Origin: Candidatus Thorarchaeota archaeon
GTDB lineage: Archaea > Asgardarchaeota > Thorarchaeia > Thorarchaeales > Thorarchaeaceae
Assembly: GCA_013388835.1 (NCBI GenBank)
Contig: JACAEL010000068.1
Coordinates: 17,664-81,663 of the forward strand
Reading direction: 5' to 3'
Length of the DNA stretch: 64,000 bases
Positions 51,311-59,660 of this stretch are shown here, one piece after another. Under the pieces are notes generated by a model. The model ran no database searches. It was not told the DNA's origin and was given only the letters and a program-made list of their open reading frames with translations. The stretch's first letter is position 1. Every line of letters starts with the position of its first letter. The translations under genes were made by a program, and so were the position numbers.

Positions 51311-52393
51311 CTACACTGGCATCGGGTTTTCGTGTCTGATTCGGCAGGTCCCTTCGTGCCCAACCATGCACGGACCATATGGATCCTCGGGCGTACACCG
51401 CTTTCCGAACAGAGGACAGTCGGTAGGTTCGACCATACCGAGGATGACCTTGTGGCACAGGCATCCCGGCAGGATGTCAACAGACTCGGTACCCGAGAAC
51501 TCGAACACCTTTCGAGCGTCATGCTCCGAGAACTCCTCTCGCAAGTAGTACCCGGACTGGTCTATCGCTCCCAGTCCGCGCCATGGTGCGCTGTCTATGT
51601 AGAACGCCTCTCGCAGCGCACTCTGTGCTGCCTTGTTCCCCTCGGGGCGGGCTACTCGAGAGTACTCGTTCTCCGACTCGGCCCGGCCCTCGCGCAGCTG
51701 CAGGAGGATCATTCTCACTGCCTCGAGAACGTCAAGTGGCTCGAATCCCGCCACCACGCAAGGTGTGGAGTACTTCTTCGCGAAGGATGCAAAGGCATTG
51801 GAGCCGATTATTGCACTGACATGACCGGGTGTCAGAAACGCGTCCACGCGTGGTCCGTCCACAGTCATCAGTAGTTCCATTGCAGGCGGTATGACTTTGA
51901 GTGACGTGAGTATGGAGAAGTTCTCGGGGGGTTCCCGTAAGACTTCGATGGCGATGGTTGGCGCGGTTGTTTCAAAGCCAGCTGCAACGAAGACTACTCT
52001 AAGGTCAGGGTGCTTCTTAGCGAGTTCCACCGCATCTCTCACACCATAGACTATACGGACATCAGCCCCAGAGAGCCGTTCCTTGGCGAGGGAGGAGTTG
52101 GTCGAGGGCACTCTGAACATGTCTCCGAACGTGGCGATGGTATACCCTCTTCTGGCCAAGTCGATGGCCATGTCAACGTCCTGCGCTGCGCACACACATA
52201 CAGGGCAACCAGGTCCAGCCACCAGTGTGACACCTTCAGGAAGCATATACCGAAGTCCGTGTGAGCAGATGGTGTCTTCGTGGGTGCCGCAGACATGGAC
52301 AATCCTGTATCTCTTGTCTTCTGCAAGTGCACGAATCTCTCGTACGAGAGCGCCAGCATACCGTGCGTTTCTGAATGTCATGTCCGGTTCCAT
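51311..52393 (-). CDS. hypD: Hydrogenase maturation protein HypD
   Basis: A 360-residue HypD. Key motifs are CGTHEDTICSHGLRYMLP, GPGCPVCVCAAQDVD, GFETTAPTIA, TPGHVSAIIG, CVVAGFEPLDVL and the C-terminal 4Fe-4S Cys in CLCHKVILG and CPLFGKRCTPEDPYGPCMVGHEGTC. It scaffolds Fe(CN)2CO assembly for [NiFe] hydrogenases, here the MvhADG-type enzyme. No other hyp gene is in the window. ATG 52393 and ATG 52381 are both usable. Confidence 0.95.
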   Translation of the reverse strand: MEPDMTFRNARYAGALVREIRALAEDKRYRIVHVCGTHEDTICSHGLRYMLPEGVTLVAGPGCPVCVCAAQDVDMAIDLARRGYTIATFGDMFRVPSTNSSLAKERLSGADVRIVYGVRDAVELAKKHPDLRVVFVAAGFETTAPTIAIEVLREPPENFSILTSLKVIPPAMELLMTVDGPRVDAFLTPGHVSAIIGSNAFASFAKKYSTPCVVAGFEPLDVLEAVRMILLQLREGRAESENEYSRVARPEGNKAAQSALREAFYIDSAPWRGLGAIDQSGYYLREEFSEHDARKVFEFSGTESVDILPGCLCHKVILGMVEPTDCPLFGKRCTPEDPYGPCMVGHEGTCRIRHENPMPV

Positions 52394-52443
52394 GTGGGGT
52401 AGACCAGTCCAGTCAGTGCATGACGACGGTAAAAAGGGCTGTG

Positions 52444-52767
52444 CTAGTGGCTTGACTTCTTGAGGTCCGAGAGAATCACAAGCGCCTCGCCTATCGAGAT
52501 AGAGAGACGACCTGCAAGCTCTCGTGGAGTTATGTCCGGACTGTGGGGGAGAATCTCGCCACTTGTGTACGCGCTGAGCCCAGGGTATAGAGGACTCCGC
52601 TTTGCAGTCTCAACCAGTATCGGCCAGAGGGGGTCGTTCTCTATGCGTTTCTCATCGATTTCAATCATACGCGTTGATGATATGACTGACGCATCTTTGC
52701 ACGCATCCGCGTGGGGAGTTTCATCGTCTGAGCAGCGAACAACATCAGTGAGTCGGCCCTGTTTCAT
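52444..52767 (-). CDS. Hypothetical protein with C-terminal HTH-like segment
   Basis: A 107-residue protein. The first 60 residues are polar with two Cys (VVRCSDDE, ADACKDAS); the last 35 (DITPRELAGRLSISIGEALVILSDLKK) look like a winged-helix recognition unit. The start at ATG 52767 is preceded by AGAAGGGA, and the longer frame upstream is Arg/Ser-rich and unlikely. A TATA-like GCTTATAATC lies about 65-75 bp upstream. Confidence 0.55.
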   Translation of the reverse strand: MKQGRLTDVVRCSDDETPHADACKDASVISSTRMIEIDEKRIENDPLWPILVETAKRSPLYPGLSAYTSGEILPHSPDITPRELAGRLSISIGEALVILSDLKKSSH

Positions 52768-52929
52768 CTGAGTCCCTTCTCGAAAGTGTTCCCGGCGGAC
52801 CAATGAGTCCAGCATAGTTTCTGAGCATGTGATTATAAGCGTTCGGTAGCCGAGAGAGGAACGCGTTGACCTGCAAGAGGGCGTTCTGCGCAAGGTTTAA
52901 CAACTCACGCCAAGTATGAAGCACCAATT

Positions 52930-53268
52930 GTGTTGAGTAATAGAAGACAACACACGGAGTTCGATACGATTTTGCCTCAGGGCATCCGCAGACTGGTTCT
53001 AGACGTCCTTAAACCACACACACCGCAGCTGACTGATTTGGCGCTGTCACTGTCCCGCATTGACCGGATAAGTGGTGTCAACATTTCTCTGAGAGAAGTA
53101 GACCAGAGCACTGAGTCGGTGTCTATTACGATTGAAGGGGATGACATCGTCTTCGATGTGATCAGAGACCTGCTGGAGGAGGCCGGAGCTGTGATTCACT
53201 CGATTGACCAAGTGGTCGCAGGGCGGCTTCTGGTGGAGGATGTGACACTGCAGCCTGAGAACAGCTAG
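52930..53268 (+). CDS. DUF211 family protein
   Basis: A 112-residue protein with the DUF211 outline: [45 protein letters not shown] in outline, then [37 protein letters not shown]. The fold is ferredoxin-like and the family, common in archaea, has no settled function. Starts at GTG 52930 or TTG 52933. GGTTTAAC about 30 bp upstream may be the TATA element. Confidence 0.85.
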   Translation: MLSNRRQHTEFDTILPQGIRRLVLDVLKPHTPQLTDLALSLSRIDRISGVNISLREVDQSTESVSITIEGDDIVFDVIRDLLEEAGAVIHSIDQVVAGRLLVEDVTLQPENS

Positions 53269-53892
53269 CTACTGAAACGTGTGTTTGCCGCCAAGGGATG
53301 CAAGGAGACGCTGGCTCTCTTCCTCAATCTTCCGCTGGACCACTCCCACAAGGTCTTCCTCAAAGGCGGGGGGAATGATCTTGACAACGCTGCAGAGTCG
53401 GTCCACAATCCGTTCGGACAGCTCCGCAGGAGAGACTACACTGCCTGTTGCCACGCCCTTGACCATCTCTTCTCCCACGCTAGCTCTGACAACAGATTCC
53501 AGCACGCTCATTATGGTGTCCTGGGGGTCCAAGAAGAACTTCTGCCTCGACTGGTCGTGTAGTGTGAGGAAACCCACGTTCTCAACAATGCTGTTGGTAT
53601 ACCAGTCCAGACTGGATTCGCGGAGATTGAGCTTTGATGCGAACTCTACCTTGGTCATTGGGTTTGGATGGCTCCAAGGATGGCGGGACACAACATACAG
53701 GGCTGCCCCGAAGAGGGGATCACTCTCTCGAGGGACACCTTCCTTGGATGCATATCGCCTGATGAGGTCTAGGGCCATATACTCGTACCTGTCGTCCACC
53801 ATCCGCTCTCTGAAGAACTCGTGAGCGTCACGTATCAGACTCACCAGTACCTGTGGGCTGACAGCAACACTTGAAACCTCGGCATGAGACAA
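53269..53892 (-). CDS. Helical protein with a possible cyclin-box-like core
   Basis: A 207-residue all-helical protein. The segment ALDLIRRYASKEGVPRESDPLFGAALYVVSRHPWSHPNPMTKVEFASKLNLRESSLDWYTNSIVENV reads like a TFIIB-type cyclin repeat: a helix, an 'ALYVVSR' helix and a final DNA-binding-like helix. The C-terminal 80 residues are helical and charged. No zinc ribbon is present. The TFB likeness is a visual impression and unproven. It converges on the DUF211 gene with no gap. Confidence 0.6.
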   Translation of the reverse strand: MSHAEVSSVAVSPQVLVSLIRDAHEFFRERMVDDRYEYMALDLIRRYASKEGVPRESDPLFGAALYVVSRHPWSHPNPMTKVEFASKLNLRESSLDWYTNSIVENVGFLTLHDQSRQKFFLDPQDTIMSVLESVVRASVGEEMVKGVATGSVVSPAELSERIVDRLCSVVKIIPPAFEEDLVGVVQRKIEEESQRLLASLGGKHTFQ

Positions 53893-54069
53893 GTGACCAT
53901 TCTCCGACCCGTGAGAGAGTTGTTCCTCGTCAGACAGGGCATGAGGGTCAGTTATATGGCTTTTGCATCGGAAGGCGAGGGGAGTTGGTTTGGCGCTATT
54001 CGATATGTTGGGCTGGAAGACAGTCGCATTTTGGTGGTAGTATCAAGCGACGCGCCTCTATGGAGATGA
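53884..54069 (+). CDS. Possible small protein (61 residues)
   Basis: A frame of 61 codons fills the space between two minus-strand genes. The product has a plausible strand-rich composition (VRVSYMAFASEGEGSWFGAIRYVGLEDSR in outline, ILVVVSSD). Its ATG overlaps the divergent gene's start by nine bases. No homology is apparent and it may be a chance frame. Confidence 0.3.
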   Translation: MRQVTILRPVRELFLVRQGMRVSYMAFASEGEGSWFGAIRYVGLEDSRILVVVSSDAPLWR

Positions 54070-54075
54070 CAGCTG

Positions 54076-54681
54076 CTATCTCTCTCTGTAGACCTTTTCC
54101 AGAGCCCAGCGGAGTGCCCTCAGTATCTCTTGGAGTCTCGCTTCTCCGCCGTAGTTCTTGATGGTGACCAGTGTCAAGACGCCTTCATCGGACTTGACTT
54201 CGAAGTCGAAAGCGTCGGCCCACTCAATCTCGCCGTTCTCGACCCTGTGCCGGTCTTCCTGCTGGAACTTCCCCAGTATCTGTTCGACAAAGAACCGAGC
54301 GAACGCCCCTCGTTTGATGTCATAGCTTGCGTGCGGGGCAGGAACCACAGTGAGGTCGGTCTCTGAGACCTCTACAGTCGCCAGCTGCAGGTCTCGGCTC
54401 TTGTTAAGGATCTCCTCCTTTCTGGGAATTGGTGCTTCTGACGCGGGAGGCGAGGCCGCTGGACTGGGTCTGGCCAATGCTGCATCTGCTGTGGCAAAGC
54501 TCCCCTTTCCAATCGTGGAGTCAAGGGCCTCAAGGTAAGCTTCAATCCGCTCAGTCCTCTCCCTGAGCCTCTCAAGCTCTTCTTCTAGGTCTCTCCTCAG
54601 CTCCAGAAGAGTACGAATACGTGGGTCTTCCAATGCTGACACTCCGCTCAAGTCGTATCGGTTCAGTGATTGCCGCGTCAT
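54076..54681 (-). CDS. Coiled-coil protein with alpha/beta C-terminal domain
   Basis: A 201-residue protein. Residues 20-55 form a coiled coil (LLELRRDLEEELERLRERTERIEAYLE), residues 65-95 a Pro/Ala-rich linker and residues 100-201 a folded domain with strands DLTVVPAP, FDFEVKSDEGVLTLVTIKN and a final helix EILRALRWALEKVY. I do not recognise the domain; the layout is that of a small adaptor or regulator found in archaea. Confidence 0.65.
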   Translation of the reverse strand: MTRQSLNRYDLSGVSALEDPRIRTLLELRRDLEEELERLRERTERIEAYLEALDSTIGKGSFATADAALARPSPAASPPASEAPIPRKEEILNKSRDLQLATVEVSETDLTVVPAPHASYDIKRGAFARFFVEQILGKFQQEDRHRVENGEIEWADAFDFEVKSDEGVLTLVTIKNYGGEARLQEILRALRWALEKVYRER

Positions 54682-54719
54682 TTATGGCGGTATGTGGTAT
54701 ATAAAGACCGTTTGGTCCT

Positions 54720-54956
54720 CTAATCGGATGCTACAGATATGGCGAAGTCGGGACAATGCATCTCACACAATCGACAGACCTTGCAGGCCTCAAGGTCAAC
54801 GACGACGGGTAGAAAGAAGCCCCGGTTGTCCACCTGTTCCGACTTGGCCAGAACACTGTGAGGACATACATAGATACAGATGTGGCAGCCCTTGCAGAAT
54901 ATCGGATTGATGACGATTTCCTTTGCTCTCTTAGGCAAGGTCTTGGCCTCAGACAC
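54720..54956 (-). CDS. 2[4Fe-4S] ferredoxin, delta-subunit type
   Basis: A 78-residue ferredoxin with CKGCHICIYVCPHSVL and CKVCRLCEMHCPDFAI, both complete C-x2-C-x2-C-x3-C-P motifs, and the spacing of the KorD/VorD delta subunit of 2-oxoacid:ferredoxin oxidoreductases (NPIFCKGCHICIYVCP opening). The alpha, beta and gamma subunits are not adjacent, so it may act as a free carrier or serve genes elsewhere. Confidence 0.88.
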   Translation of the reverse strand: MSEAKTLPKRAKEIVINPIFCKGCHICIYVCPHSVLAKSEQVDNRGFFLPVVVDLEACKVCRLCEMHCPDFAISVASD

Positions 54957-55224
54957 GTCTGCTCAAGGTCGGTGATATAACGCTATTTGTGCGACCGACA
55001 CAGTGTGAGCATAGAGGCGAGCGGACCGTGCATTGCATATGCTGGTAGGAAACGTATGTCGTATTTCGTTCGGAGAGCCGAGCTTCTGAACTTGGCTTCA
55101 GATTTGGACCGCCAGTAGAGGTAGTTGTCAGACGTCCACGATGCAGACTGTCTTCAGCGGGGCGACAGTCGATAGCACTCGTTATATACGATTGAGCCGT
55201 TCAACTCCATAGTGAGCCCGAGAC

Positions 55225-55941
55225 TTGAAGCCCTTCGTAGTGTTCATGTGTTCCTCATGCGGACGCTTCACAAACGCGCCCTTGGGTCAGAAGCACAGAC
55301 GGTGCAGTTACTGCGGAAAGATCATAGACATCCGCAAGGCGGCGACTGCCGTCTTTGACAGACAGGATGACGCCATAGTAGCTGTCAAGGAGTTCAACGC
55401 AGGCAAGAGCGAGGAGTTCAAGATGGCAGTGGAGAGGTCCAAAGCCAAACTGGAGGCATTGATGCCGAAGGAGCGACTCGATGGGAGTGATTTCGAAACG
55501 GATGGCAATGAGACTTCGGTCCCCGCTGGTAAGACCGCACGGCTGATGACTCTGCTTGAGAGAGAGGCTGGCACTCAGCCGTGTAATCTGGACCGACTCA
55601 GGGAGCTCTGTGAGCAGTATGGACTCGACTGGGACTGGGTCGAGGGAAATCTCACTAAGATGGCGAGTGCAGGAGAGGTTCTATTCCCGAGACCTTGGCT
55701 TGTCAGACTGGTGACCCACCCATCGGCCGGAAAAGAGGAGACAGTCACAAAGGCGACTGATGTGACAAAGGAGATCTTGACCATGATTCGAGAGGCAGGT
55801 GGCACAGTTTCAGTTCAGGAGGTCATTACCCATTTTGCACAGAAGGGCGTGAGTGTAGCGGATGTTGAGTCATCCCTCAACAGGCTAATGCAGTCGGGCA
55901 CAGTGTATGAACCACGAACTGGGACGGTCAGCTTGCTGTAG
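55225..55941 (+). CDS. Zinc-ribbon protein with C-terminal winged-helix pair
   Basis: A 238-residue protein. The N-terminal zinc ribbon is CSSCGRFTNAPLGQKHRRCSYCG; residues 45-75 are helical, followed by an acidic linker. Two winged-helix-like units come next, around LMTLLEREAGTQPCNLDRLRELCEQYGLDWDWVEGNLTKM and ILTMIREAGGTVSVQEVITHFAQKGVSVADVESSLNRLMQSGTVYEPR in outline; the latter resembles the C-terminal wHTH of MCM and related archaeal proteins. It probably binds DNA. The start appears to be TTG, about 40 bp behind GTTATATA. Confidence 0.7.
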   Translation: MKPFVVFMCSSCGRFTNAPLGQKHRRCSYCGKIIDIRKAATAVFDRQDDAIVAVKEFNAGKSEEFKMAVERSKAKLEALMPKERLDGSDFETDGNETSVPAGKTARLMTLLEREAGTQPCNLDRLRELCEQYGLDWDWVEGNLTKMASAGEVLFPRPWLVRLVTHPSAGKEETVTKATDVTKEILTMIREAGGTVSVQEVITHFAQKGVSVADVESSLNRLMQSGTVYEPRTGTVSLL

Positions 55942-55989
55942 ACCAGAATGATGATATAGCCTAACACTGATTGGGAGAGAAGAGTCCTG

Positions 55990-56379
55990 ATGCCGATAGT
56001 GGAGATTGCAGCGAGGAGGCTGCTTGAGAGGAATCCCTCAGTAGGCATCAGCATCGTGGACACGATTGTTCTCCTCTGGATGTACACGAATCCCTATGAC
56101 AGCAGACGAAGACAACTGAGCAGCATGCGCAACGTGCTGAAGATGACTGAGACGATTAGAACCGCCAGTGGGGGCCTTGAGGTCACCGACGATGAGCTTA
56201 CCCAGATAGTCTTGGGTAGCCTTCAGAGGCTCTCGCAGAGAGGGATGGTCCATCTCCGGTCTGCAGGCAGGATATTCGTCGTGGGCACTCTTACCGATAC
56301 AAGCGTTCGACTCATAGAGACTACTCTGGACGGAACTTCACTCAAGACGGTCATGAACGAGTTCGGGGACAACCCCTAA
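55990..56379 (+). CDS. Hypothetical protein, winged-helix-like
   Basis: A 129-residue protein, helical with a likely wing near residues 85-105 (GSLQRLSQRGMVHLRSAGRIFVVGT). It follows the zinc-ribbon/wHTH gene on the same strand after 48 bp, so they may form a unit. I do not recognise the family. Confidence 0.6.
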   Translation: MPIVEIAARRLLERNPSVGISIVDTIVLLWMYTNPYDSRRRQLSSMRNVLKMTETIRTASGGLEVTDDELTQIVLGSLQRLSQRGMVHLRSAGRIFVVGTLTDTSVRLIETTLDGTSLKTVMNEFGDNP

Positions 56380-56697
56380 GCTACTTCGACACACACACTG
56401 CTGCACCACTTGTAGTGCGCCTGTAGGTTTTCGCTGTTGATTCACGACATGCGGGAATCTGACAGGTGACAAGGTTTAAATGCACATGGCTGGCGGGCTC
56501 TGTAGCACTCTCTGGAGAAGACTGCTTCGAAGCCAGGGATTCAGTGCAGGTGACTTAGGTTCTGCTCGCGAGAACGACCTGCAGACGTGTGCCTGTGAGG
56601 CTTCCAGGTGGTCATGGAGAGTGAGTTCACTGACTACGGCGTTCGTGCTGGAAGTCAATTGAGCTCTCAGTGGTCCTCATAACGGAAGTGAGGTAAG
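56380..56697. other. Leader region of the ribosomal protein operon
   Basis: About 320 bp without a convincing gene. A TATA-like GGTTTAAATG at 56472-56481 lies ~220 bp before the uL22 start, so the operon mRNA may have a long leader. That leader contains several short inverted repeats but no tRNA or box C/D pattern I can support. A 60-codon frame at 56480-56662 has poor protein composition. Confidence 0.4.
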
Positions 56698-57162
56698 ATG
56701 CCGAATTACCGATACTCTATCATAGGCCTAGACCCCGACAAGACCGCGATAGCCAGCGGTAGGAACATGCGCTGTTCACCGAAGCACAGCAGAGAGATCT
56801 GCAATGTGATTCGCGGAATGATGCTTGACAAGGCGATTCAGCTTCTCGAAGATGTGATTGAACAGAAGGCATGGATTCCATATAGGAGACACAAGAAGCA
56901 GCGAGGACATCACCCCGGGCTGAAGTGGGCAGCAACAGGCGGACACCCAGTGAAAGCATCTCAGGACATCCTGAAGGTGATCAAGAACGCTGAGAGCAAT
57001 GCGGACAACAAGGGTCTGGACATAGACAGGCTGAAGATCATTCATGCAGCAGCTCACAGAGGACGTGTCTACAAGGCATATGTGGAGCGAGCCTTCGGCA
57101 GGAGCTCTCCAAGTTTCCAGCAGACCACGCACATTGAGATAGTCTTGGAGGAGGTCGCATAG
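56698..57162 (+). CDS. rpl22: Ribosomal protein uL22
   Basis: A 154-residue archaeal uL22. It opens YSIIGLDPDKTAIASGRNMRCSPKHSREICNVIRG-like and has the family's RRHKKQRGHHPGLKWAATGG hairpin that lines the exit tunnel, then IHAAAHRGRVYKAYVERAFGRSSP. A GAGGT lies seven bases upstream. It is the first gene of the operon here; the uL3-uL4-uL23-uL2-uS19 genes that usually precede it are absent. Confidence 0.97.
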   Translation: MPNYRYSIIGLDPDKTAIASGRNMRCSPKHSREICNVIRGMMLDKAIQLLEDVIEQKAWIPYRRHKKQRGHHPGLKWAATGGHPVKASQDILKVIKNAESNADNKGLDIDRLKIIHAAAHRGRVYKAYVERAFGRSSPSFQQTTHIEIVLEEVA

Positions 57163-57975
57163 ATGCCGGCAGTGAAGTACTTCATTGAACAGAGCTCAAA
57201 GCGCCTGCTGATAGACGAGTACTTCTGGCGAGAACTCAACGCAGCAGGGTATGGAGGCGTTGAGATACGCAAGATGCCCATGAAGACAGAAGTGATCATT
57301 CATGCGGCGAGACCGGGTGTTGTCATCGGTCGGCGAGGAGCGAAGATAAGAGAACTCACAGAGGTCCTTGAGAACAAGTTTGGAGTCGAGAACCCTCAAG
57401 TAGAGGTCACCGAGATTGAGAACCCGTGGCTGGATGCCCGAGTCATGGCCTCAAGACTGGCTCGCCAGCTTGAACGAGGAGTGCGTTTTCGACGAATGGC
57501 ATACTGGATTCTGAGGCGAATCATCAGAGCAGGTGCCCTGGGCTGTGAGATTACAGTCAGAGGAAAGCTGTCAAGCAGAAGGGCAAGATATCAGAAGTTT
57601 AGGTATGCGACCGTGTCCAAGACCGGCGAACCAGCAATGAATTTCGTCGACGATGCAATCGACTTTGCAATACTGAAACCTGGCACGATTGGAGTGCATG
57701 TGAGAATCATGATGCCGGGTTCAAAGATGCCGGGTGTCATTTATGTGAAGAAGACCAAGAAGAAGGCCAAGGAACCGCAGCTGCTCAAGGAACCCGGAGA
57801 GGCAGGTGAAGCTGCAGAGGGCGAAGAGGAAGAAGCAGAGGAAGAGCCCGAGGTCGTCGAAGAGGCCCTCGAGGGTATTACGGATATGGACGAACTCCGA
57901 GAACTGGAGGAGCTGGACAGTCTGGACCTCATCGATGAAGAGGGCGACGGAGACAAGGGAGGAAATGACGAATGA
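57163..57975 (+). CDS. rps3: Ribosomal protein uS3
   Basis: A 270-residue uS3. The KH domain is in IHAARPGVVIGRRGAKIRELTEVLE, and the C-terminal half has YWILRRIIRAGALGCEITVRGKLSSRRARYQKF. After residue 205 comes a ~65-residue acidic tail (Glu-rich with EEEAEEEPEV), longer than the usual archaeal ending. Part of the mRNA entry site. It starts with no gap after uL22. Confidence 0.97.
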   Translation: MPAVKYFIEQSSKRLLIDEYFWRELNAAGYGGVEIRKMPMKTEVIIHAARPGVVIGRRGAKIRELTEVLENKFGVENPQVEVTEIENPWLDARVMASRLARQLERGVRFRRMAYWILRRIIRAGALGCEITVRGKLSSRRARYQKFRYATVSKTGEPAMNFVDDAIDFAILKPGTIGVHVRIMMPGSKMPGVIYVKKTKKKAKEPQLLKEPGEAGEAAEGEEEEAEEEPEVVEEALEGITDMDELRELEELDSLDLIDEEGDGDKGGNDE

Positions 57976-58181
57976 CCAGACTCACAGCGAAAGATATTCG
58001 CAAACTCAACCCAATGGAGAGAAAGAAGAAGCTGGAACAGCTGTATAACGAGCTCTCCAGCACGAGGGTCCAGATGGTGACTGGCGGGAGTACCGAGAAC
58101 CCCTACAAGATCAGGACAATCAAGAGGACAATCGCACGAATCAAGACGATAGAGCGAGAACAGGAGGCTCAGGGACTATGA
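57972..58181 (+). CDS. rpl29: Ribosomal protein uL29
   Basis: A 69-residue two-helix protein: DIRKLNPMERKKKLEQLYNEL, then NPYKIRTIKRTIARIKTIE. The family's usual antiparallel helical hairpin near the exit tunnel. Overlaps uS3 (ATGA) and the next gene (ATGA). Confidence 0.95.
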   Translation: MTRLTAKDIRKLNPMERKKKLEQLYNELSSTRVQMVTGGSTENPYKIRTIKRTIARIKTIEREQEAQGL

Positions 58182-58459
58182 TTACTCCCCAGAACCTGCT
58201 GAACCATGAGATTGTGGGTTTGCCGGTGCACATCGCCCAGTCAAATGACTCCGGACTCGTGTCCAGAAGAGGCAGCGTGGTTGGTGAGACCAAAGAGACT
58301 CTACTGGTCGAGACTCCGACAGGAGTTGTCAGAATTGCAAAACGAGTCTGTGTGCTTGACTTCACTATCAACAACGACACGGTCGTGCGAGTAAGAGGAA
58401 GCCTACTGAGGGGTCGCTCAGAAGAGCGCTTGAAGAAGAGGCTCGGCAGGAGTGAGTGA
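58178..58459 (+). CDS. rnp1: RNase P protein component 1 (Rnp1/Pop4)
   Basis: A 93-residue Sm-like barrel protein: LLNHEIVGLPVHIAQSND, GSVVGETKETLLVETPTG, DFTINNDTVVRVRGSLLRGRSEERLKKR in outline. It is the archaeal Rpp29 homologue, which with Rpp21 binds RNase P RNA. Its place between uL29 and uS17 is the standard archaeal order and supports the call. Confidence 0.93.
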   Translation: MITPQNLLNHEIVGLPVHIAQSNDSGLVSRRGSVVGETKETLLVETPTGVVRIAKRVCVLDFTINNDTVVRVRGSLLRGRSEERLKKRLGRSE

Positions 58460-58833
58460 CAGTGTCAAAGGACAAGAAGAAGGTACGAAACATCGGGATT
58501 CCAAACATCAGCCCACCCGATAAGACGTGTGAAGACCCAAACTGCCCATTTCACGGGCACTTGCCAGTCAGGGGTCGGATGATGGAAGGAACCGTCACCA
58601 GCACAAGTATGTACAAGACCATCACAATCCAGACAGACTACTTCAGTCTTGTCAGGAAGTACTCTCGATTCGAGAGACGTAGGTCCAAGAAGCAGGCGCG
58701 TGTGCCCGACTGCCTTGATGTCAAGGTCGGTGACACTGTCAAGGTGATTGAGTGCAGACCCCTGAGCAAGACCGTGAGCAGAGTGGTCGTTTCTGTTTCA
58801 CGCAAGTCATCCGCAGTACAGGAGGCCGAATAG
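58456..58833 (+). CDS. rps17: Ribosomal protein uS17
   Basis: A 125-residue uS17 with the archaeal N-terminal extension that has CEDPNCPFHGHLPVRGRMMEG (Cys/His cluster) and the OB-fold core TSTSMYKTITIQTDYFSLVRKYSRFERRRSK in outline, then HKV-like VGDTVKVIECRPLSKTVSRVVV. Starts at GTG 58456 overlapping the rnp1 stop (GTGA). Confidence 0.95.
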   Translation: MTVSKDKKKVRNIGIPNISPPDKTCEDPNCPFHGHLPVRGRMMEGTVTSTSMYKTITIQTDYFSLVRKYSRFERRRSKKQARVPDCLDVKVGDTVKVIECRPLSKTVSRVVVSVSRKSSAVQEAE

Positions 58834-59256
58834 TTGTCACGAAAGATGAGCAGAGGAATCAAGAAGTTCGTCCCGAAGATGGCACGTGGACTGCCTATAG
58901 GTGCGACGATTCTTTGCGCCGACAACTCGGGAGCGAAGGAGCTCAAAGTCCTCACGGTCCTCGGTCACAAGGGGACACTCCGCACAATCAGTAGTGCAGG
59001 CATAGGGGACCTGATCAGTGTGTCTGTGACCAAGGGAAAGCAGGAGATGAGGAAGCAGGTGCTCCAGGCAATCGTTGTGAGACAGAGGAAGCCATACAGA
59101 AGACCTGACGGCACATGGATTCACTTTGAGGACAACGCAGCCGTACTTGTGAAGCCCGGCGGTGAACCACAGGGCTCGGAACTCAGAGGGCCGATGGCAA
59201 GAGAGGTCACATTGAAGTGGCCCAGAGTAGCGGCGATAGCAACCAAGATAGTTTGA
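58834..59256 (+). CDS. rpl14: Ribosomal protein uL14
   Basis: A 140-residue uL14: PIGATILCADNSGAKELKVLTVLG, then ISVSVTKGKQEMRKQVLQAIVVRQRKPYRRPDGTWIHFEDNAAVLV in outline and the GPMAREVTLKWPRVAAIATKIV end. Starts at TTG 58834, directly after the uS17 stop; ATG 58846 is also in frame. Confidence 0.96.
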   Translation: MSRKMSRGIKKFVPKMARGLPIGATILCADNSGAKELKVLTVLGHKGTLRTISSAGIGDLISVSVTKGKQEMRKQVLQAIVVRQRKPYRRPDGTWIHFEDNAAVLVKPGGEPQGSELRGPMAREVTLKWPRVAAIATKIV

Positions 59257-59267
59257 GGGCGGTGGAA

Positions 59268-59660
59268 ATGACAAAGAGAATCAGTTCCAAGGCTCCAAGG
59301 AAACAACGAGCAGCGATACACAGAGGACCTCTGCACGCTCACAGGAGCCAGCTCAGATGCAGACTTGACGACGCCCTCAGAGAGGAATATGGCCTCAAGT
59401 CACTGGTCATCAAGAAGGGAGACCTAGTACGAATAATGAGAGGGCAGTTCCGCGACACTGAGGGAAAGGTCACCAGAGTGGACTACTCTCGGATTCGCGT
59501 CTATCTGGATTCAGCAACGACAACGAAGGCTGATGGCAAGGAGGCCCCAGTGCCTATCCACCCATCCAATCTGCTTCTTGTAAAGCTCGAACTCAATGAC
59601 GAGAGAAAGCAACTGCTGCAGAAGAAGATGGTTGACAAGACGGAGGATGAAACAGAGTGA
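59268..59660 (+). CDS. rpl24: Ribosomal protein uL24
   Basis: A 130-residue uL24 of the archaeal/eukaryotic type: SKAPRKQRAAIHRGPLHAHRSQL, then LVIKKGDLVRIMRGQFRDTEGKVTRVD (KOW motif) and VPIHPSNLLLVKL. ATG 59268 follows GGCGGTGG; the longer frame upstream overlaps uL14. Confidence 0.95.
   Translation: MTKRISSKAPRKQRAAIHRGPLHAHRSQLRCRLDDALREEYGLKSLVIKKGDLVRIMRGQFRDTEGKVTRVDYSRIRVYLDSATTTKADGKEAPVPIHPSNLLLVKLELNDERKQLLQKKMVDKTEDETE

Noticed and set aside
56480..56662. Sixty-codon frame before uL22
   Set aside because: Trp/Arg/Ser-rich composition without regular structure; better read as operon leader.
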